Position numbers and translations under genes: made by a program
Assembly: GCF_014385005.1 (NCBI RefSeq)
Contig: NZ_JACRSZ010000017.1
Span: 1 to 64,000 of the forward strand
DNA from: Jingyaoa shaoxingensis
GTDB lineage: Bacteria > Bacillota > Clostridia > Lachnospirales > Lachnospiraceae
Length of the DNA: 64,000 nt
Reading direction: 5' to 3'
The notes under the pieces: generated by a model
Seen by the model: the letters and a program-made list of their open reading frames with translations, nothing else
Databases searched by the model: none
Told to the model about the DNA's origin: nothing
In this document: positions 1 through 7,711 of the stretch, piece after piece
Position numbering within the stretch: position 1 is the first letter of the stretch
How the letters are laid out: the number at the start of each line of letters is the position of its first letter

Positions 1-58
1 TGAATATCTGGATGATTATCTGCCTTGGAATCCTCTTGTAAAAGAATTCTGTCGATAA
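1..58 (+). CDS. C-terminal tail of a gene cut by the window edge
   Basis: One reading frame is open from the window edge and ends EYLDDYLPWNPLVKEFCR followed by TAA. Only 18 residues are visible, so the protein cannot be identified. A hairpin with a T-run follows the stop directly, which supports a real 3' gene end. The neighbouring region is conjugative-element DNA, so a mobile-element gene is a reasonable guess and nothing more. Confidence 0.4.
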   Translation, partial: EYLDDYLPWNPLVKEFCR

Positions 59-97
59 CCGTTGACCTTTTAGTATAAAAGGCTGACGGTTATTTTT
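57..97 (+). terminator. Rho-independent terminator after the truncated first gene
   Basis: A 15-base arm starting AACCGT pairs with an arm ending ACGGTT (57-71 with 77-91), with three non-Watson-Crick positions in the middle. ATTTTT follows. It sits directly at the stop codon of the upstream fragment. Confidence 0.75.
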
Positions 98-232
98 CTA
101 TACACTGTTTTATTTGACGTTTACTTCCCGTGGGCCGCCATGCCTTTAACTGCTGGGAATGACAGAAAGAAAGCAGCGGCCTTGATTTCTCAAAACCGCC
201 ACCAGTGAATATAAATTAAGCGTGAAAATGGG

Positions 233-283
233 TCTGCCCAGCAGCGGTTTTTTTCTTTTCTGCCGCTGGGCAGATGTTTTTTC
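233..283 (+). terminator. GC-rich hairpin with T-run
   Basis: TCTGCCCAGC-AGCGG pairs with CCGCTGGGCAGA across a T-rich loop, and TGTTTTTT follows on the plus strand. No convincing gene lies between 98 and 330. Besides this hairpin the stretch holds only the minus-strand promoter-like box at 293-328. Confidence 0.5.
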
Positions 284-292
284 TTTAGATAC

Positions 293-328
293 ATGATAAG
301 AGGAATTTTTGAAGATTCCATAAAGATT
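293..328 (-). promoter_or_regulatory. NisR/SpaR-type box plus -10, second copy
   Basis: Read on the minus strand, this is TCT, eight bases, TCT (plus-strand AGA at 313-315 and 324-326), then 14 bases, then TATCAT as a -10. The 22-base core at 307-328 is the same as the box upstream of the ATPase gene (5044-5065) except for one base. NisR and SpaR are known to bind direct TCT repeats with 8-base spacing overlapping the -35 region. It points left, away from the cassette, where no intact gene is seen. Confidence 0.5.
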
Positions 329-330
329 TG

Positions 331-360
331 AAAAATGGACGGACATAAAAGACGTCCATT
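331..360 (-). terminator. Terminator of the lantibiotic-immunity operon
   Basis: AATGGACG (334-341) pairs with CGTCCATT (353-360). Read on the minus strand, a run of T follows. It lies 15 bases beyond the histidine kinase stop codon, which is the expected place for the operon terminator. Confidence 0.75.
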
Positions 361-374
361 ACACTATCGGAAAA

Positions 375-1739
375 TCAGCAAGGAAGTTTCATAGTAACCT
401 TTGCGCCGCCGGTTTCTTTTGAATTTTCTAAAATAAGCTGACCATTATGTTGTTCCATAATCGAATTTGTAATATATAGACCCATACCAAAGTGTAACTT
501 TGAATTGCGGCTTTGATCGCCCATATAGAACCGTTCCTGTGCGTGGCATAATGCCTCTTTAGAAAACCCCGTTCCCTCGTCTGTGACTGAAATTTCCACG
601 AAACCGTTGTTACTCTGAACATCCACATAAAGCGTTCCGCCTTGCGGGGCGTAGTCCAGCCCATTACTGATAACATTCATAATAGCACGTTCTATCAGCA
701 CCCTATCAAATTTCAGCATTTGAGGGAGTGAAACAGTATTCATTTGCAGCCGGATTTCTTTTGTCCGGCATAGTGATTCCATATAACCGAACAAGTGCTG
801 CATGAACGCTGGCAAGTCTATACTTTCAATATGGAGCTGATAACCAACCGCCGCCCGTGATATATCAATCAGGGTTTGAATATATGACTGCATCTGGCCG
901 GAGCTTTCCACGACGTAACCAGCGTATAATCGTTGCTCATCATCAAGATTTGTTTCTGTGAGTAAATCAGCATTTCCTTGAATAACCGTCAGAGGCGTTT
1001 TCAAATCATGGGCAAGCGCGGCGATTTGCTCTTTCTGTGTCTGTTCGGTTTTCCATTGCCGTTCTAACGAAATTTTCAGATTATCTTTCATATCTGAAAA
1101 AGATGCAAGGACATCTTCAAACTCTTTGATTTTGGCGTGTCCTACTTCAAAATCAAGGTTTTGCTTTGAAACCTCCGCAGTTGCTTCAAAAAGCGGGGTC
1201 AGTTGTGTACGCAGGTTCTTAGCAAATCTGGCGGTCAGTATGATAATGACCAGCAGCGAATTTACAGCCATCAGGATAAACGCAAGCGTGTCAGGAGATG
1301 GAAAATATTCCGGTAGCCATGACACTGTAAATTGAGAACCAATATAATACCTTAAAACGCAAAATTCGTTTTCCCGGACAACAAGTGCAAACTGCCTCCC
1401 CGTAGCATATTCAATATATTCTCCCTTTGCGTACAGCAGGGCAATTTCTTTTTCATCATCGTCCATATTGCTGTAAAGCTCATTAAAGTTCTTGTCCAGA
1501 ATTAAGTAGCCGCATCCCTGTGGAATCACAACCTTTGTAATATCCGGGGCAATCGTCAGCGTTGGAATGATCTCTTTTACCTGCAATTCACTTAGATTTG
1601 CTCTTGTAGCTAATCCAGCATTTACAGCAAGTCCCTCCAAACCAGAAGGGACAATAATTGCCGCTACCAGCATGACAATGAGGGAGATAGCAAACTGGCG
1701 AAACAATATTTTCAATGTAGGTTTCTTTTTCACTCCCAT
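375..1739 (-). CDS. lanK: Sensor histidine kinase of the lantibiotic-immunity cassette
   Basis: A 454-residue membrane sensor kinase. A transmembrane segment near residues 12-35, an extracytoplasmic sensor of about 110 residues, and a second membrane segment near 150-170 precede the kinase core. The H-box reads AHDLKTPLTVIQGN, the N-box IMNVISNGLDYAP and the G-boxes DEGTGFS and GMGLYITNSI. It is expected to phosphorylate the overlapping response regulator, since its ATG overlaps that gene's stop by 10 bases. Together with the LanFEG transporter and the NisI-like lipoprotein it matches NisK/SpaK-type two-component control of lantibiotic self-protection. The inducing peptide is unknown, because no lanA gene is visible. 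Confidence 0.85.
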   Translation of the reverse strand: MGVKKKPTLKILFRQFAISLIVMLVAAIIVPSGLEGLAVNAGLATRANLSELQVKEIIPTLTIAPDITKVVIPQGCGYLILDKNFNELYSNMDDDEKEIALLYAKGEYIEYATGRQFALVVRENEFCVLRYYIGSQFTVSWLPEYFPSPDTLAFILMAVNSLLVIIILTARFAKNLRTQLTPLFEATAEVSKQNLDFEVGHAKIKEFEDVLASFSDMKDNLKISLERQWKTEQTQKEQIAALAHDLKTPLTVIQGNADLLTETNLDDEQRLYAGYVVESSGQMQSYIQTLIDISRAAVGYQLHIESIDLPAFMQHLFGYMESLCRTKEIRLQMNTVSLPQMLKFDRVLIERAIMNVISNGLDYAPQGGTLYVDVQSNNGFVEISVTDEGTGFSKEALCHAQERFYMGDQSRNSKLHFGMGLYITNSIMEQHNGQLILENSKETGGAKVTMKLPC

Positions 1740-2392
1740 TTATATCCTATCCCCCATAGGGTGCTGATCGGACTTATTTTGAAATGCTCCAATTTCGCAC
1801 GAATATTTTTTATATGCGTTGAGATCGTAGAGTTATCGCCTATTCCATCAAACCCGAAAACGGCTTCATAGATTTGTTCTTTTGTAAAAACCTGTCCCCG
1901 GTTTTTCGCAAGGTATTCACAGATTGAATACTCGCTTTTGGTAAGGGGAACCGGCTGTTCTGAAACATACAGTACCTTTGCGGAAAGGTCAAATCTTATA
2001 TCAGGCTCAAATGAAAGTGTGCTGTGATGCTCCCTTTTTTCTCTGCGTAAATGTGCCGCGACACGGGCGCGAAGCTCCTGAATACGAAAAGGTTTCGTAA
2101 TATAATCATCCGCACCGATGCCCAATCCAAACAATATATCTTCCTCTAATGTCTTTGCGGTCAGAAAGAGAATCGGGCAGTCTACCATATTCCTGATCTG
2201 TTTGCAAAACTCAAACCCGTCTGTGCCAGGCATCATCACATCCAAAAGAATGAGGTCATAGAAATGCAGCTTTTTGATGTCTACATCATCCGCATTTTGA
2301 CAGACTGTTATCAAATATCCATCTTTCCCCAAACTGTTCTTAATCAATTCCAAGATAGAAACTTCATCGTCAACTACAAGTAAGTGGGTCAA
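1730..2392 (-). CDS. lanR: OmpR-family response regulator of the lantibiotic-immunity cassette
   Basis: The receiver domain begins THLLVVDDE and carries the phospho-acceptor in LILLDVMMPG and the conserved lysine in ITKPF. A PhoB/OmpR winged helix at about residues 125-220 ends GIGYKWE. The TTG start at 2392 is chosen because AGGAGG lies seven bases upstream; longer versions lack a better site. It sits between the lipoprotein gene and the kinase, co-oriented. By analogy with NisR/SpaR its targets would be the TCT-N8-TCT boxes at 5044-5065 and 307-328. Confidence 0.85.
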   Translation of the reverse strand: MTHLLVVDDEVSILELIKNSLGKDGYLITVCQNADDVDIKKLHFYDLILLDVMMPGTDGFEFCKQIRNMVDCPILFLTAKTLEEDILFGLGIGADDYITKPFRIQELRARVAAHLRREKREHHSTLSFEPDIRFDLSAKVLYVSEQPVPLTKSEYSICEYLAKNRGQVFTKEQIYEAVFGFDGIGDNSTISTHIKNIRAKLEHFKISPISTLWGIGYKWE

Positions 2393-2430
2393 AAAATCAC
2401 CTCCTGCCCCATTATACCACATTGTCGAGG

Positions 2431-2808
2431 TTACTCATCATTATTTTTAATGTCAGCTTTCCGATATTCATTGTTGATATTTACAGCTACGGCATTGCTT
2501 ATATCCACATCCACAATACTGTAAACGTAGCCGAAACTGAAATCTTCCCCCGCCACATTTTTGAAGCGTTTCGATACCTGCCCGATTTCTTCTTGCAGTT
2601 CTGACATTTCAAGACATTCATCCGTTATGGTATATGTCAGGCCGTTATATGAAATTTCATCATAGTTTGCGGTGTTCAGCTCATAATACGGCAGAGATTC
2701 ATTTAACGCCTTATTTATATCGGCGGTATCGCGGAACGCACCGCAGGCCGATAAGCATATAAGACTTACAAGCACAATTACCACGGCAAACAGGCACTTT
2801 TTATTCAC
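2431..2808 (-). CDS. lanI: NisI/SpaI-like lantibiotic immunity lipoprotein
   Basis: About 125 residues. A signal peptide ends in the lipobox LICLSAC, so the mature protein would be lipid-anchored on the outer face of the membrane. It is followed by a small soluble domain of about 100 residues. The GTG start at 2808 has GGGAGG seven bases upstream and overlaps the permease stop by eight bases, indicating translational coupling. NisI and SpaI proteins bind the lantibiotic before it reaches lipid II. The assignment rests on the lipobox, the size and the position between LanG and LanR, since sequence similarity in this family is weak. Confidence 0.7.
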   Translation of the reverse strand: MNKKCLFAVVIVLVSLICLSACGAFRDTADINKALNESLPYYELNTANYDEISYNGLTYTITDECLEMSELQEEIGQVSKRFKNVAGEDFSFGYVYSIVDVDISNAVAVNINNEYRKADIKNNDE

Positions 2809-3544
2809 TGTTTTTACCTCCCTCCCAACCATGAAACCAAACCAAACTGGCAATCAGCAGACAAACAGTGCAGCATACAGAAATAATCATACCGCTGAAA
2901 AAATCGGTTTTTACCTGTGCATACAGTTGGGGGCTATCCCATGCAAGCACAGTGTAATCCATAGCACGAACGCCCCAGGCCCAGGGAATATATTTCCATG
3001 TAGCGTCACCAAGCCCTGTTATCATAAGGGCAGCTATTAAACTCCCTGCAATTCCCAATCCCATAGATGCACCTTTTCCGAAGCTCATTCCCACAAACAA
3101 ATGAATCAGGTAAATGGGAAGCATGGTAATCAACAATAGAATCCCTGCTTTCAGGTAAAGGCTTGCCGGAGCATCCCTATATAGTGCAGCGAATGTTCCT
3201 AACGCTAAAAATGTTGCGCCAAAAGCACAGATCATCAGAAAACCAAGTTTACCAATATACGTTGCCATGCGAGATGGGATTGTTCCCAACAAAAGCTGAT
3301 AATGCCCGGCCTGATTTTCAATCTGAACAACCAGGCCCACAATAATGCCGATCAGAAACGGGAACGCAACGGCCAGCACTTCCAGATAGGCACTGATTTT
3401 GGTTGCCAGTTCCCATCTGGATATATGATAGTAACCCGCAAAAATCGCCGCACATATAATCGGAATCATGCTGTGCATATAGAGCAAAATGCTATGTTTA
3501 CACTTCTGATATTCTGCTTTCCAGCAGCGAACCACAGATACCAT
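2801..3544 (-). CDS. lanG: Lantibiotic immunity ABC transporter permease, MutG/LanG type
   Basis: A 247-residue integral membrane protein with about six hydrophobic segments and an N-terminal amphipathic start (WKAEYQKCKHS) typical of LanE/LanG permeases. It follows the other permease by two bases, with AAGGAGG upstream of the ATG. Two unlike permeases of nearly equal size behind one ATPase is the LanFEG layout. These exporters expel lantibiotics from the membrane and give producer or bystander resistance. The split between G and E types rests on order and general resemblance. Confidence 0.8.
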   Translation of the reverse strand: MVSVVRCWKAEYQKCKHSILLYMHSMIPIICAAIFAGYYHISRWELATKISAYLEVLAVAFPFLIGIIVGLVVQIENQAGHYQLLLGTIPSRMATYIGKLGFLMICAFGATFLALGTFAALYRDAPASLYLKAGILLLITMLPIYLIHLFVGMSFGKGASMGLGIAGSLIAALMITGLGDATWKYIPWAWGVRAMDYTVLAWDSPQLYAQVKTDFFSGMIISVCCTVCLLIASLVWFHGWEGGKNSE

Positions 3545-3546
3545 AG

Positions 3547-4293
3547 TTACCCCACCTCCTTTTTCTCAAACCATCTTGCAGTTAAAAATGACAGCGCCGC
3601 AAACCAGGCCAGCGAAATGACCAATACAAGTATAATCATCCAAAATGCCATTGCCGTACTCTGATCTGCAACCGGCTCACCATTAGGCAAAATACCTAAC
3701 ACGGAAATCATAAGATGCGGCACCCAGCTATACGGGCAGATCATCCACAAAGAGGTTGTAGCCGTGAAAATCCCTAAAACGCTTCCAAGTCCGGCATTAA
3801 GAATAACCGTGACAAAGATACCAACTTTTTTTGATAACCATAAGCACAGCGGAACTTCCCATAGGCTTGCAATGACAATACAAGCTGTTCCGGCCGCAGC
3901 CTGCCAAATTCCGATTGTCAGGGGAATTTCGTTGATAACTAATATTGCAAAACCGCCCAACAGATTTAGCGCCAGGAAAATGAAATTCCCCACACAGGAG
4001 TAAATACCGGCCACTCCAATTTTTGCTTTCCAGACTTTGTTCTGCGAAACAGGCAATGAAGCAACGGCACGATATTTTAGTTTGCCATTATCCCGCTGTT
4101 CAATCAAGGCACAGGTGAGCGTAAGGAATCCAGGATAAAGCAGGATATACCACCAATTATAAGAATTGAGCTGGAACCAAAGAGGGGCAAAAAAGTTCAT
4201 AAGCGCAGTTACAAACGGGGCCAGAACGATCAGCGTTTTTGTGAAAGTTCTCTTATGCTTTAGGTTCTCTGCCTGAATATATGCCATCTCCAT
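3547..4293 (-). CDS. lanE: Lantibiotic immunity ABC transporter permease, MutE/EpiE type
   Basis: A 248-residue permease with six predicted membrane helices. The N-terminal cytoplasmic stretch (YIQAENLKHKRTF) and the NWWYILLYPGFL segment resemble MutE/EpiE-family permeases. The ATG directly abuts the ATPase stop codon and has GGAGG eight bases upstream inside the end of the ATPase gene, so the two are probably coupled. It is expected to form the membrane channel with LanG and be driven by LanF. Confidence 0.8.
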   Translation of the reverse strand: MEMAYIQAENLKHKRTFTKTLIVLAPFVTALMNFFAPLWFQLNSYNWWYILLYPGFLTLTCALIEQRDNGKLKYRAVASLPVSQNKVWKAKIGVAGIYSCVGNFIFLALNLLGGFAILVINEIPLTIGIWQAAAGTACIVIASLWEVPLCLWLSKKVGIFVTVILNAGLGSVLGIFTATTSLWMICPYSWVPHLMISVLGILPNGEPVADQSTAMAFWMIILVLVISLAWFAALSFLTARWFEKKEVG

Positions 4294-4998
4294 TTAATAT
4301 CCCTCCTTATCATTTCTGCGAATAACATCCATAAAGAGTTGTTCCAAATCTTCACCGGCGCGAAGCTCTCCCTCATATCCAAGGACGCCGCCAGCAATGA
4401 TACCCACATGATCTGCAATCTGCTGGACTTCTGACAGAATATGGCTGGACAAAATAACTGTAATCCCTTTGCAGGGAAAAGAGCGAATTAACTCTCGAAG
4501 TTCCTCAATCCCTAAAGGGTCAAGGCCGTTAGTCGGTTCATCCAGAATCAAAAGCTGGGGACTGTTCAGCAATGCAATAGCAATACCAAGCCGCTGCTTC
4601 ATACCAAGAGAAAACTGCCCGGCCCGTTTCTTGCCGGTATTCGTGAGCTGGACAATTTGCAATACCTCGTTAATTCGTGCATCGTCCAGGCCGAGCAATG
4701 TAGTTCTGACTTTGAGATTTTCGTATGCAGTCAGATTTTCGTAAAGCGGGGGCATCTCAATCAAAGCACCGATATGCTCCAGATCATTCCGCTTCCACGG
4801 GTGGCCGTCAAACTCGATGCTTCCCGATGTGGGGCGCAAAATGCCGGTGAGCATTTTTAAGATCGTGGATTTGCCAGCTCCATTCGGCCCCAGCAGACCA
4901 TAAACCGAGTTGCGCCGGATGTTCAGTGACACATTGTTTACCGCCATTTGCCCCTTGAAATTTTTGCAGAGGTCAGTCGTTTTCAAAATCATATCCAT
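4294..4998 (-). CDS. lanF: Lantibiotic immunity ABC transporter ATP-binding protein
   Basis: A 234-residue ATPase. Walker A is GLLGPNGAGKSTIL, the signature FSLGMKQRLGIA, Walker B LLILDEPTNGLDPLG, and the H-loop lies in ILSSHILSEV. The ATG at 4998 is preferred because GGA lies upstream at suitable spacing and the protein then starts MDMILKTTDLCKNF, as family members do. The open frame runs 40 codons further upstream with no family-like sequence. It is the first gene of a six-gene minus-strand operon, FEGI-RK. Confidence 0.85.
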   Translation of the reverse strand: MDMILKTTDLCKNFKGQMAVNNVSLNIRRNSVYGLLGPNGAGKSTILKMLTGILRPTSGSIEFDGHPWKRNDLEHIGALIEMPPLYENLTAYENLKVRTTLLGLDDARINEVLQIVQLTNTGKKRAGQFSLGMKQRLGIAIALLNSPQLLILDEPTNGLDPLGIEELRELIRSFPCKGITVILSSHILSEVQQIADHVGIIAGGVLGYEGELRAGEDLEQLFMDVIRRNDKEGY

Positions 4999-5029
4999 AT
5001 AATCAAGTCCTTTCTTTGATTTTACGGAT

Positions 5030-5065
5030 AGCATACCGGGCAATTTTGAAGATTTCATAAAGATT
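5030..5065 (-). promoter_or_regulatory. NisR/SpaR-type box and -10 upstream of lanF
   Basis: On the minus strand TCT-N8-TCT (plus-strand AGA at 5050-5052 and 5061-5063) is followed after 14 bases by TATGCT (5030-5035) as a -10. It lies about 30-65 bases upstream of the lanF start. Spacing of direct TCT repeats and -10 matches the published nisA promoter geometry as I remember it. This would make the cassette autoregulated. Confidence 0.6.
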
Positions 5066-5126
5066 CCCGAAAACAGAATATGAACAATACACCTTAACCG
5101 TGGAGCATATCGCAACAAAGCACCAA

Positions 5127-5241
5127 CCTACGCATTTAGGGCCTTAAAAAGCCCTATATTTCAAGGTTTTTCCCGCATAGTCGGCGGGGTATGTGAGTGT
5201 TTTATCCTATCCCCGTCAATACTGGGTTCTAAATGCGTAGG
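5127..5241. repeat. 13-bp inverted repeat with internal hairpin
   Basis: CCTACGCATTTAG (5127-5139) is the exact reverse complement of CTAAATGCGTAGG (5229-5241), with 89 bases between. Within it AGGGC (5138-5142) pairs with GCCCT (5151-5155). It separates the lan cassette from conjugative-element genes and may be an element boundary or a large cruciform. No gene is seen in 5066-5310. Confidence 0.6.
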
Positions 5242-5310
5242 AACAGGCAAAAAGAAAAGACGCCGGACGCAAGCGGCCACATGGCCGCCGCGCCCGGCGT
5301 CTGCTGTTAT

Positions 5311-5520
5311 TTATTCGTTCTCGTCTGTGAAATAGAATTTCTGGCTGTCATAGTCAGAATCCGTCATACGTTTCAGCTTGGAAAGGGTCTGCTGGGCCAG
5401 CGTCCACATATCCCCGTCCATACCCGGCATGGCTGCGGTGATCTTGCCTATCGTCCTGCGTCGGTCTGCGTTGTGGTACATACAGATCAAATTTTCTTCT
5501 TCCACGGTAAAGTGCATCAT
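5311..5520 (-). CDS. TTRAP-like transposon-transfer-assisting protein
   Basis: A 69-residue acidic protein beginning MMHFTVEEENLICMYHNADR and containing ALSKL/TMTD-like spacing (TLSKLKRMTDSDYD). This resembles the TTRAP family of small proteins carried by Tn1549-like conjugative transposons, whose biochemical role is unknown. GGAGG lies eight bases before the first ATG. It follows the fragment at 5524-5664 by three bases, as such genes usually lie downstream of a large conjugation gene. It marks the lan cassette as cargo of, or neighbour to, an integrative conjugative element. Confidence 0.7.
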   Translation of the reverse strand: MMHFTVEEENLICMYHNADRRRTIGKITAAMPGMDGDMWTLAQQTLSKLKRMTDSDYDSQKFYFTDENE

Positions 5521-5523
5521 TCC

Positions 5524-5664
5524 TCATACCTCCAATTCATTTTTCTTGGTTCTGGCCGCCGCCTTTTTCGGGCTGGTGGCCTGTTTGCTGTCGGCAAGCT
5601 GCTTGCGGATAGATGGCCGGGGCTTGCGAATACTCACATCACGGCGCTCATCTTTGTTAATCAT
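5524..5664 (-). pseudogene. C-terminal remnant of a conjugative-element protein
   Basis: The minus-strand frame reads NKDERRDVSIRKPRPSIR, then a basic Lys/Ala-rich tail ending KKNELEV. This resembles the tails of large Tn1549-type element proteins (DUF4316-like or similar). The homology stops at about 5664, where plus-strand DNA of a different origin begins, so the gene is truncated. It would be read together with the TTRAP gene downstream. Confidence 0.5.
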
Positions 5665-5943
5665 TGGAAAACTTCAGAAACAGTCTCAAGAGGTAAGACG
5701 CATACAGCAGGATATCCAGATGTTCAGTCTTTTGCAAAGGTGTATCATAAGTCGGAAAAGCTCATTCAGGAATACAATGAAGAATTAAGGGAATGGGAAA
5801 ATAGGACGCAACAGAAACAAGAGAAACCGTTGGAACAGCCGAAAAAAGTGAGTGTACTGGAAAAGCTGTACCGCTATCAGCAGGAAGGCAGACAGCAGCC
5901 GAAACGATCAGTTAAGAAAAAATCAATAGATAGAGAACGATAA
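5665..5943 (+). pseudogene. Frameshifted C-terminal remnant of a relaxase-like mobilisation protein
   Basis: Two plus-strand frames together make one plausible charged, coiled C-terminus. The first contains KLQKQSQEVRRIQQDIQMF (5669-5725) and the second AKVYHKSEKLIQEYNEELRE through VKKKSIDRER (about 5737-5943). A frameshift falls between them and there is no start. Highly charged tails of this kind occur at the end of MobA-type relaxases, and TnpV follows directly. The call is an inference from composition and context. Confidence 0.45.
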
Positions 5944-5960
5944 GAATGGTGAAATAGACA

Positions 5961-6335
5961 ATGAAGAAAACAATATTTGAAGAAATGGGCGGTACTTATG
6001 TCAGACACGGGGATTATTTTATCCCCTGTCTTACCTTGCCGGAGGAAGAACAGAGATTTATTGGCGTATGGGGACAAAGACATTTACGTTATCTGAAAGA
6101 ATATCGTAGAGGTGTATATCTGAATCTGCTTACAAGTGGAAGGTTGAATGATTATTTGGCCGATATAGAAGAACAGGCACAGGAACGCTTTGAAAGGGTT
6201 GTAGAGCAGATGGCAGAGAGTGAAGGTATTACCAAACGACTTAAAGCAACTGATCAGGTGGCTTGGGTAGGAGAAATGAATAATATTTGGAGTAGAGCAA
6301 GAGCGGTTGTGAACGCTGAATTGATTTATAACTAA
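5961..6335 (+). CDS. tnpV: TnpV-like transposon-encoded protein
   Basis: A 124-residue protein starting MKKTIFEEMGGTYVRHGDY and containing GQRHLRYLKEYRRG and WVGEMNNIWSRARAVVNAE. These match the TnpV family found in Tn4451/Tn1549-type mobile elements. Its function is not established; it accompanies transposition and mobilisation genes. It lies 17 bases after the relaxase-like remnant in the same direction. The ribosome-binding site is weak (GGTGAAA). Confidence 0.75.
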   Translation: MKKTIFEEMGGTYVRHGDYFIPCLTLPEEEQRFIGVWGQRHLRYLKEYRRGVYLNLLTSGRLNDYLADIEEQAQERFERVVEQMAESEGITKRLKATDQVAWVGEMNNIWSRARAVVNAELIYN

Positions 6336-6428
6336 AAGAGAAGAGACTTTGGATAAATGCTTGACTGTAAACCTTGTTTATAGCTTATTCTTAAGATAAA
6401 ATAGAGTTGCTTGAAAGGAGTGCATAAC

Positions 6429-7274
6429 ATGAAAATAAAAGACGTAGAAGAACGAACAGGTTTATCCCGTTCTAATGTTCGTTTTTATGAAAAGGAAAAA
6501 CTCATTGAGCCTGCAAGAAACGAAAGTAATGGTTATAGAGAATATTCAGAAAATGATGTGGAAAATATAAAGAAGATTGCATATCTACGTACATTAGGAA
6601 TTTCTATTGAGGATATACGAAGCATTATATCTGGAAAAGTAACATTGCAGGAAACGCTTGAGAGGCAGAATGAAATATTAAATAGTCAGATTACTGATTT
6701 GAATAAGGCAAAACGCATGTGCGAAAAAATGTTGGGTGAAGAAAGTATTAGTTATGAAAAATTACAGGTAGAACAATATGTAACAGAGTTGCAGGATTAT
6801 TGGAAAGATAATCAAACTGTTTTCAAACTGGATTCAGTTAGCTTTTTGTATATATGGGGAGGTATGCTTACTTGGATAACGATTACCGTACTATGCTTGA
6901 TTATTGGGACATTGTCTTATTCTAAGCTGCCGACAGAAATTCCGGTACAATGGAGTAAAGGTGTGGCAACATCTTTGGTGAATAAAAATTGGATTTTTAT
7001 TTGTCCGGTTATCTGTATTATAATCCGTTATTTATTAAAACCTTTTATCTATGCCAAATTACAGATGAATAATTATTATGGAGAAATTATAACAGAGTAT
7101 TTGACAAATTATATGTGTTTTATTGTATTGTCAGTAGAAATTTTCTCAATACTTTTTACTTTCGGAGTGGTAAAAAGTGTTGTTGTACTTTTATTTGTGA
7201 ACACGGCAGTCTTTATGGGATTGTTAGTAGTCGGATTGACGAAAATGGATTTGAGAGGAAAAGAAATTTTATGA
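6429..7274 (+). CDS. MerR-family regulator fused to a DUF1648-like membrane domain
   Basis: 281 residues. The N-terminal MerR winged helix (MKIKDVEERTGLSRSNVRFY, then YREYSENDVENIKKI) and dimerisation helix to about residue 120 are followed by four or five membrane helices. The first loop reads YSKLPTEIPVQWSKG, characteristic of DUF1648. The ATG at 6429 has GAAAGGAG upstream. Membrane-tethered MerR proteins of this design often sit before an ABC transporter. Here the next gene starts four bases before the stop and is a broken ABC ATPase, so the regulator has probably lost its target pair. Confidence 0.75.
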   Translation: MKIKDVEERTGLSRSNVRFYEKEKLIEPARNESNGYREYSENDVENIKKIAYLRTLGISIEDIRSIISGKVTLQETLERQNEILNSQITDLNKAKRMCEKMLGEESISYEKLQVEQYVTELQDYWKDNQTVFKLDSVSFLYIWGGMLTWITITVLCLIIGTLSYSKLPTEIPVQWSKGVATSLVNKNWIFICPVICIIIRYLLKPFIYAKLQMNNYYGEIITEYLTNYMCFIVLSVEIFSILFTFGVVKSVVVLLFVNTAVFMGLLVVGLTKMDLRGKEIL

Positions 7275-7694
7275 TTCAGATTTCAAATTTAACTAAAAAT
7301 ATGGTGAAACAGTCGTTTTTCGAACTTAAACTATACATTTGAAAATACTTGTATTTATGGACTTGTTGGAAGAAATGGAGTTGGAAAGACTACCCTTTTG
7401 AATATACTTTCGAATTATGATAAAAATTATACGGGAGTAATTTCTATTGACGGAGAAAAAATGAACAAGGTTGATTATCTTGATATGCCGGTTGCCTATG
7501 CAATGGATGATCTTCGTCACTCTCATGCTAGCTTACTGATTTCCAAACTGGGGGCACAGCCTAATCTGGTAGCGGACAGACTGGGACATGAAAAGATTCA
7601 GACAACGTTATCTACATATTCTCATTTGTATCCAGACCAGTCACGAAAGCTGGCAGATCAGTTGGAGAAGTTAGCGGAAGCGGATGAAAATTAA
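7271..7694 (+). pseudogene. Frame-broken ABC ATPase start fused to an integrase tail
   Basis: The gene starts MIQISNLTK, but two single-base losses disrupt it: one in the A-run near 7294-7301 and one near 7324. The ATPase sequence then continues with Walker A as GLVGRNGVGKTTLLNIL. At about 7505 it changes in frame to a tyrosine-recombinase C-terminus: DLRHSHASLLISKLG with the RH pair, LGHEKIQTTLSTYSHLYPD with the LGH and catalytic Tyr region. Neither half can be functional. The junction records a deletion that joined a transporter gene to an integrated element. Confidence 0.8.
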
Positions 7695-7711
7695 TGGAAG
7701 GAGCAGAAAGT

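Noticed and set aside
146..346. Minus-strand frame of 66 codons left of the lan operon
   Set aside because: It crosses the operator box and two hairpins, has no ribosome site, and resembles no lantibiotic prepeptide.
5233..5660. Plus-strand frame running into the relaxase-like tail
   Set aside because: Its first 140 codons are antisense to the TTRAP gene and the element remnant; only the part after about 5665 looks like protein.
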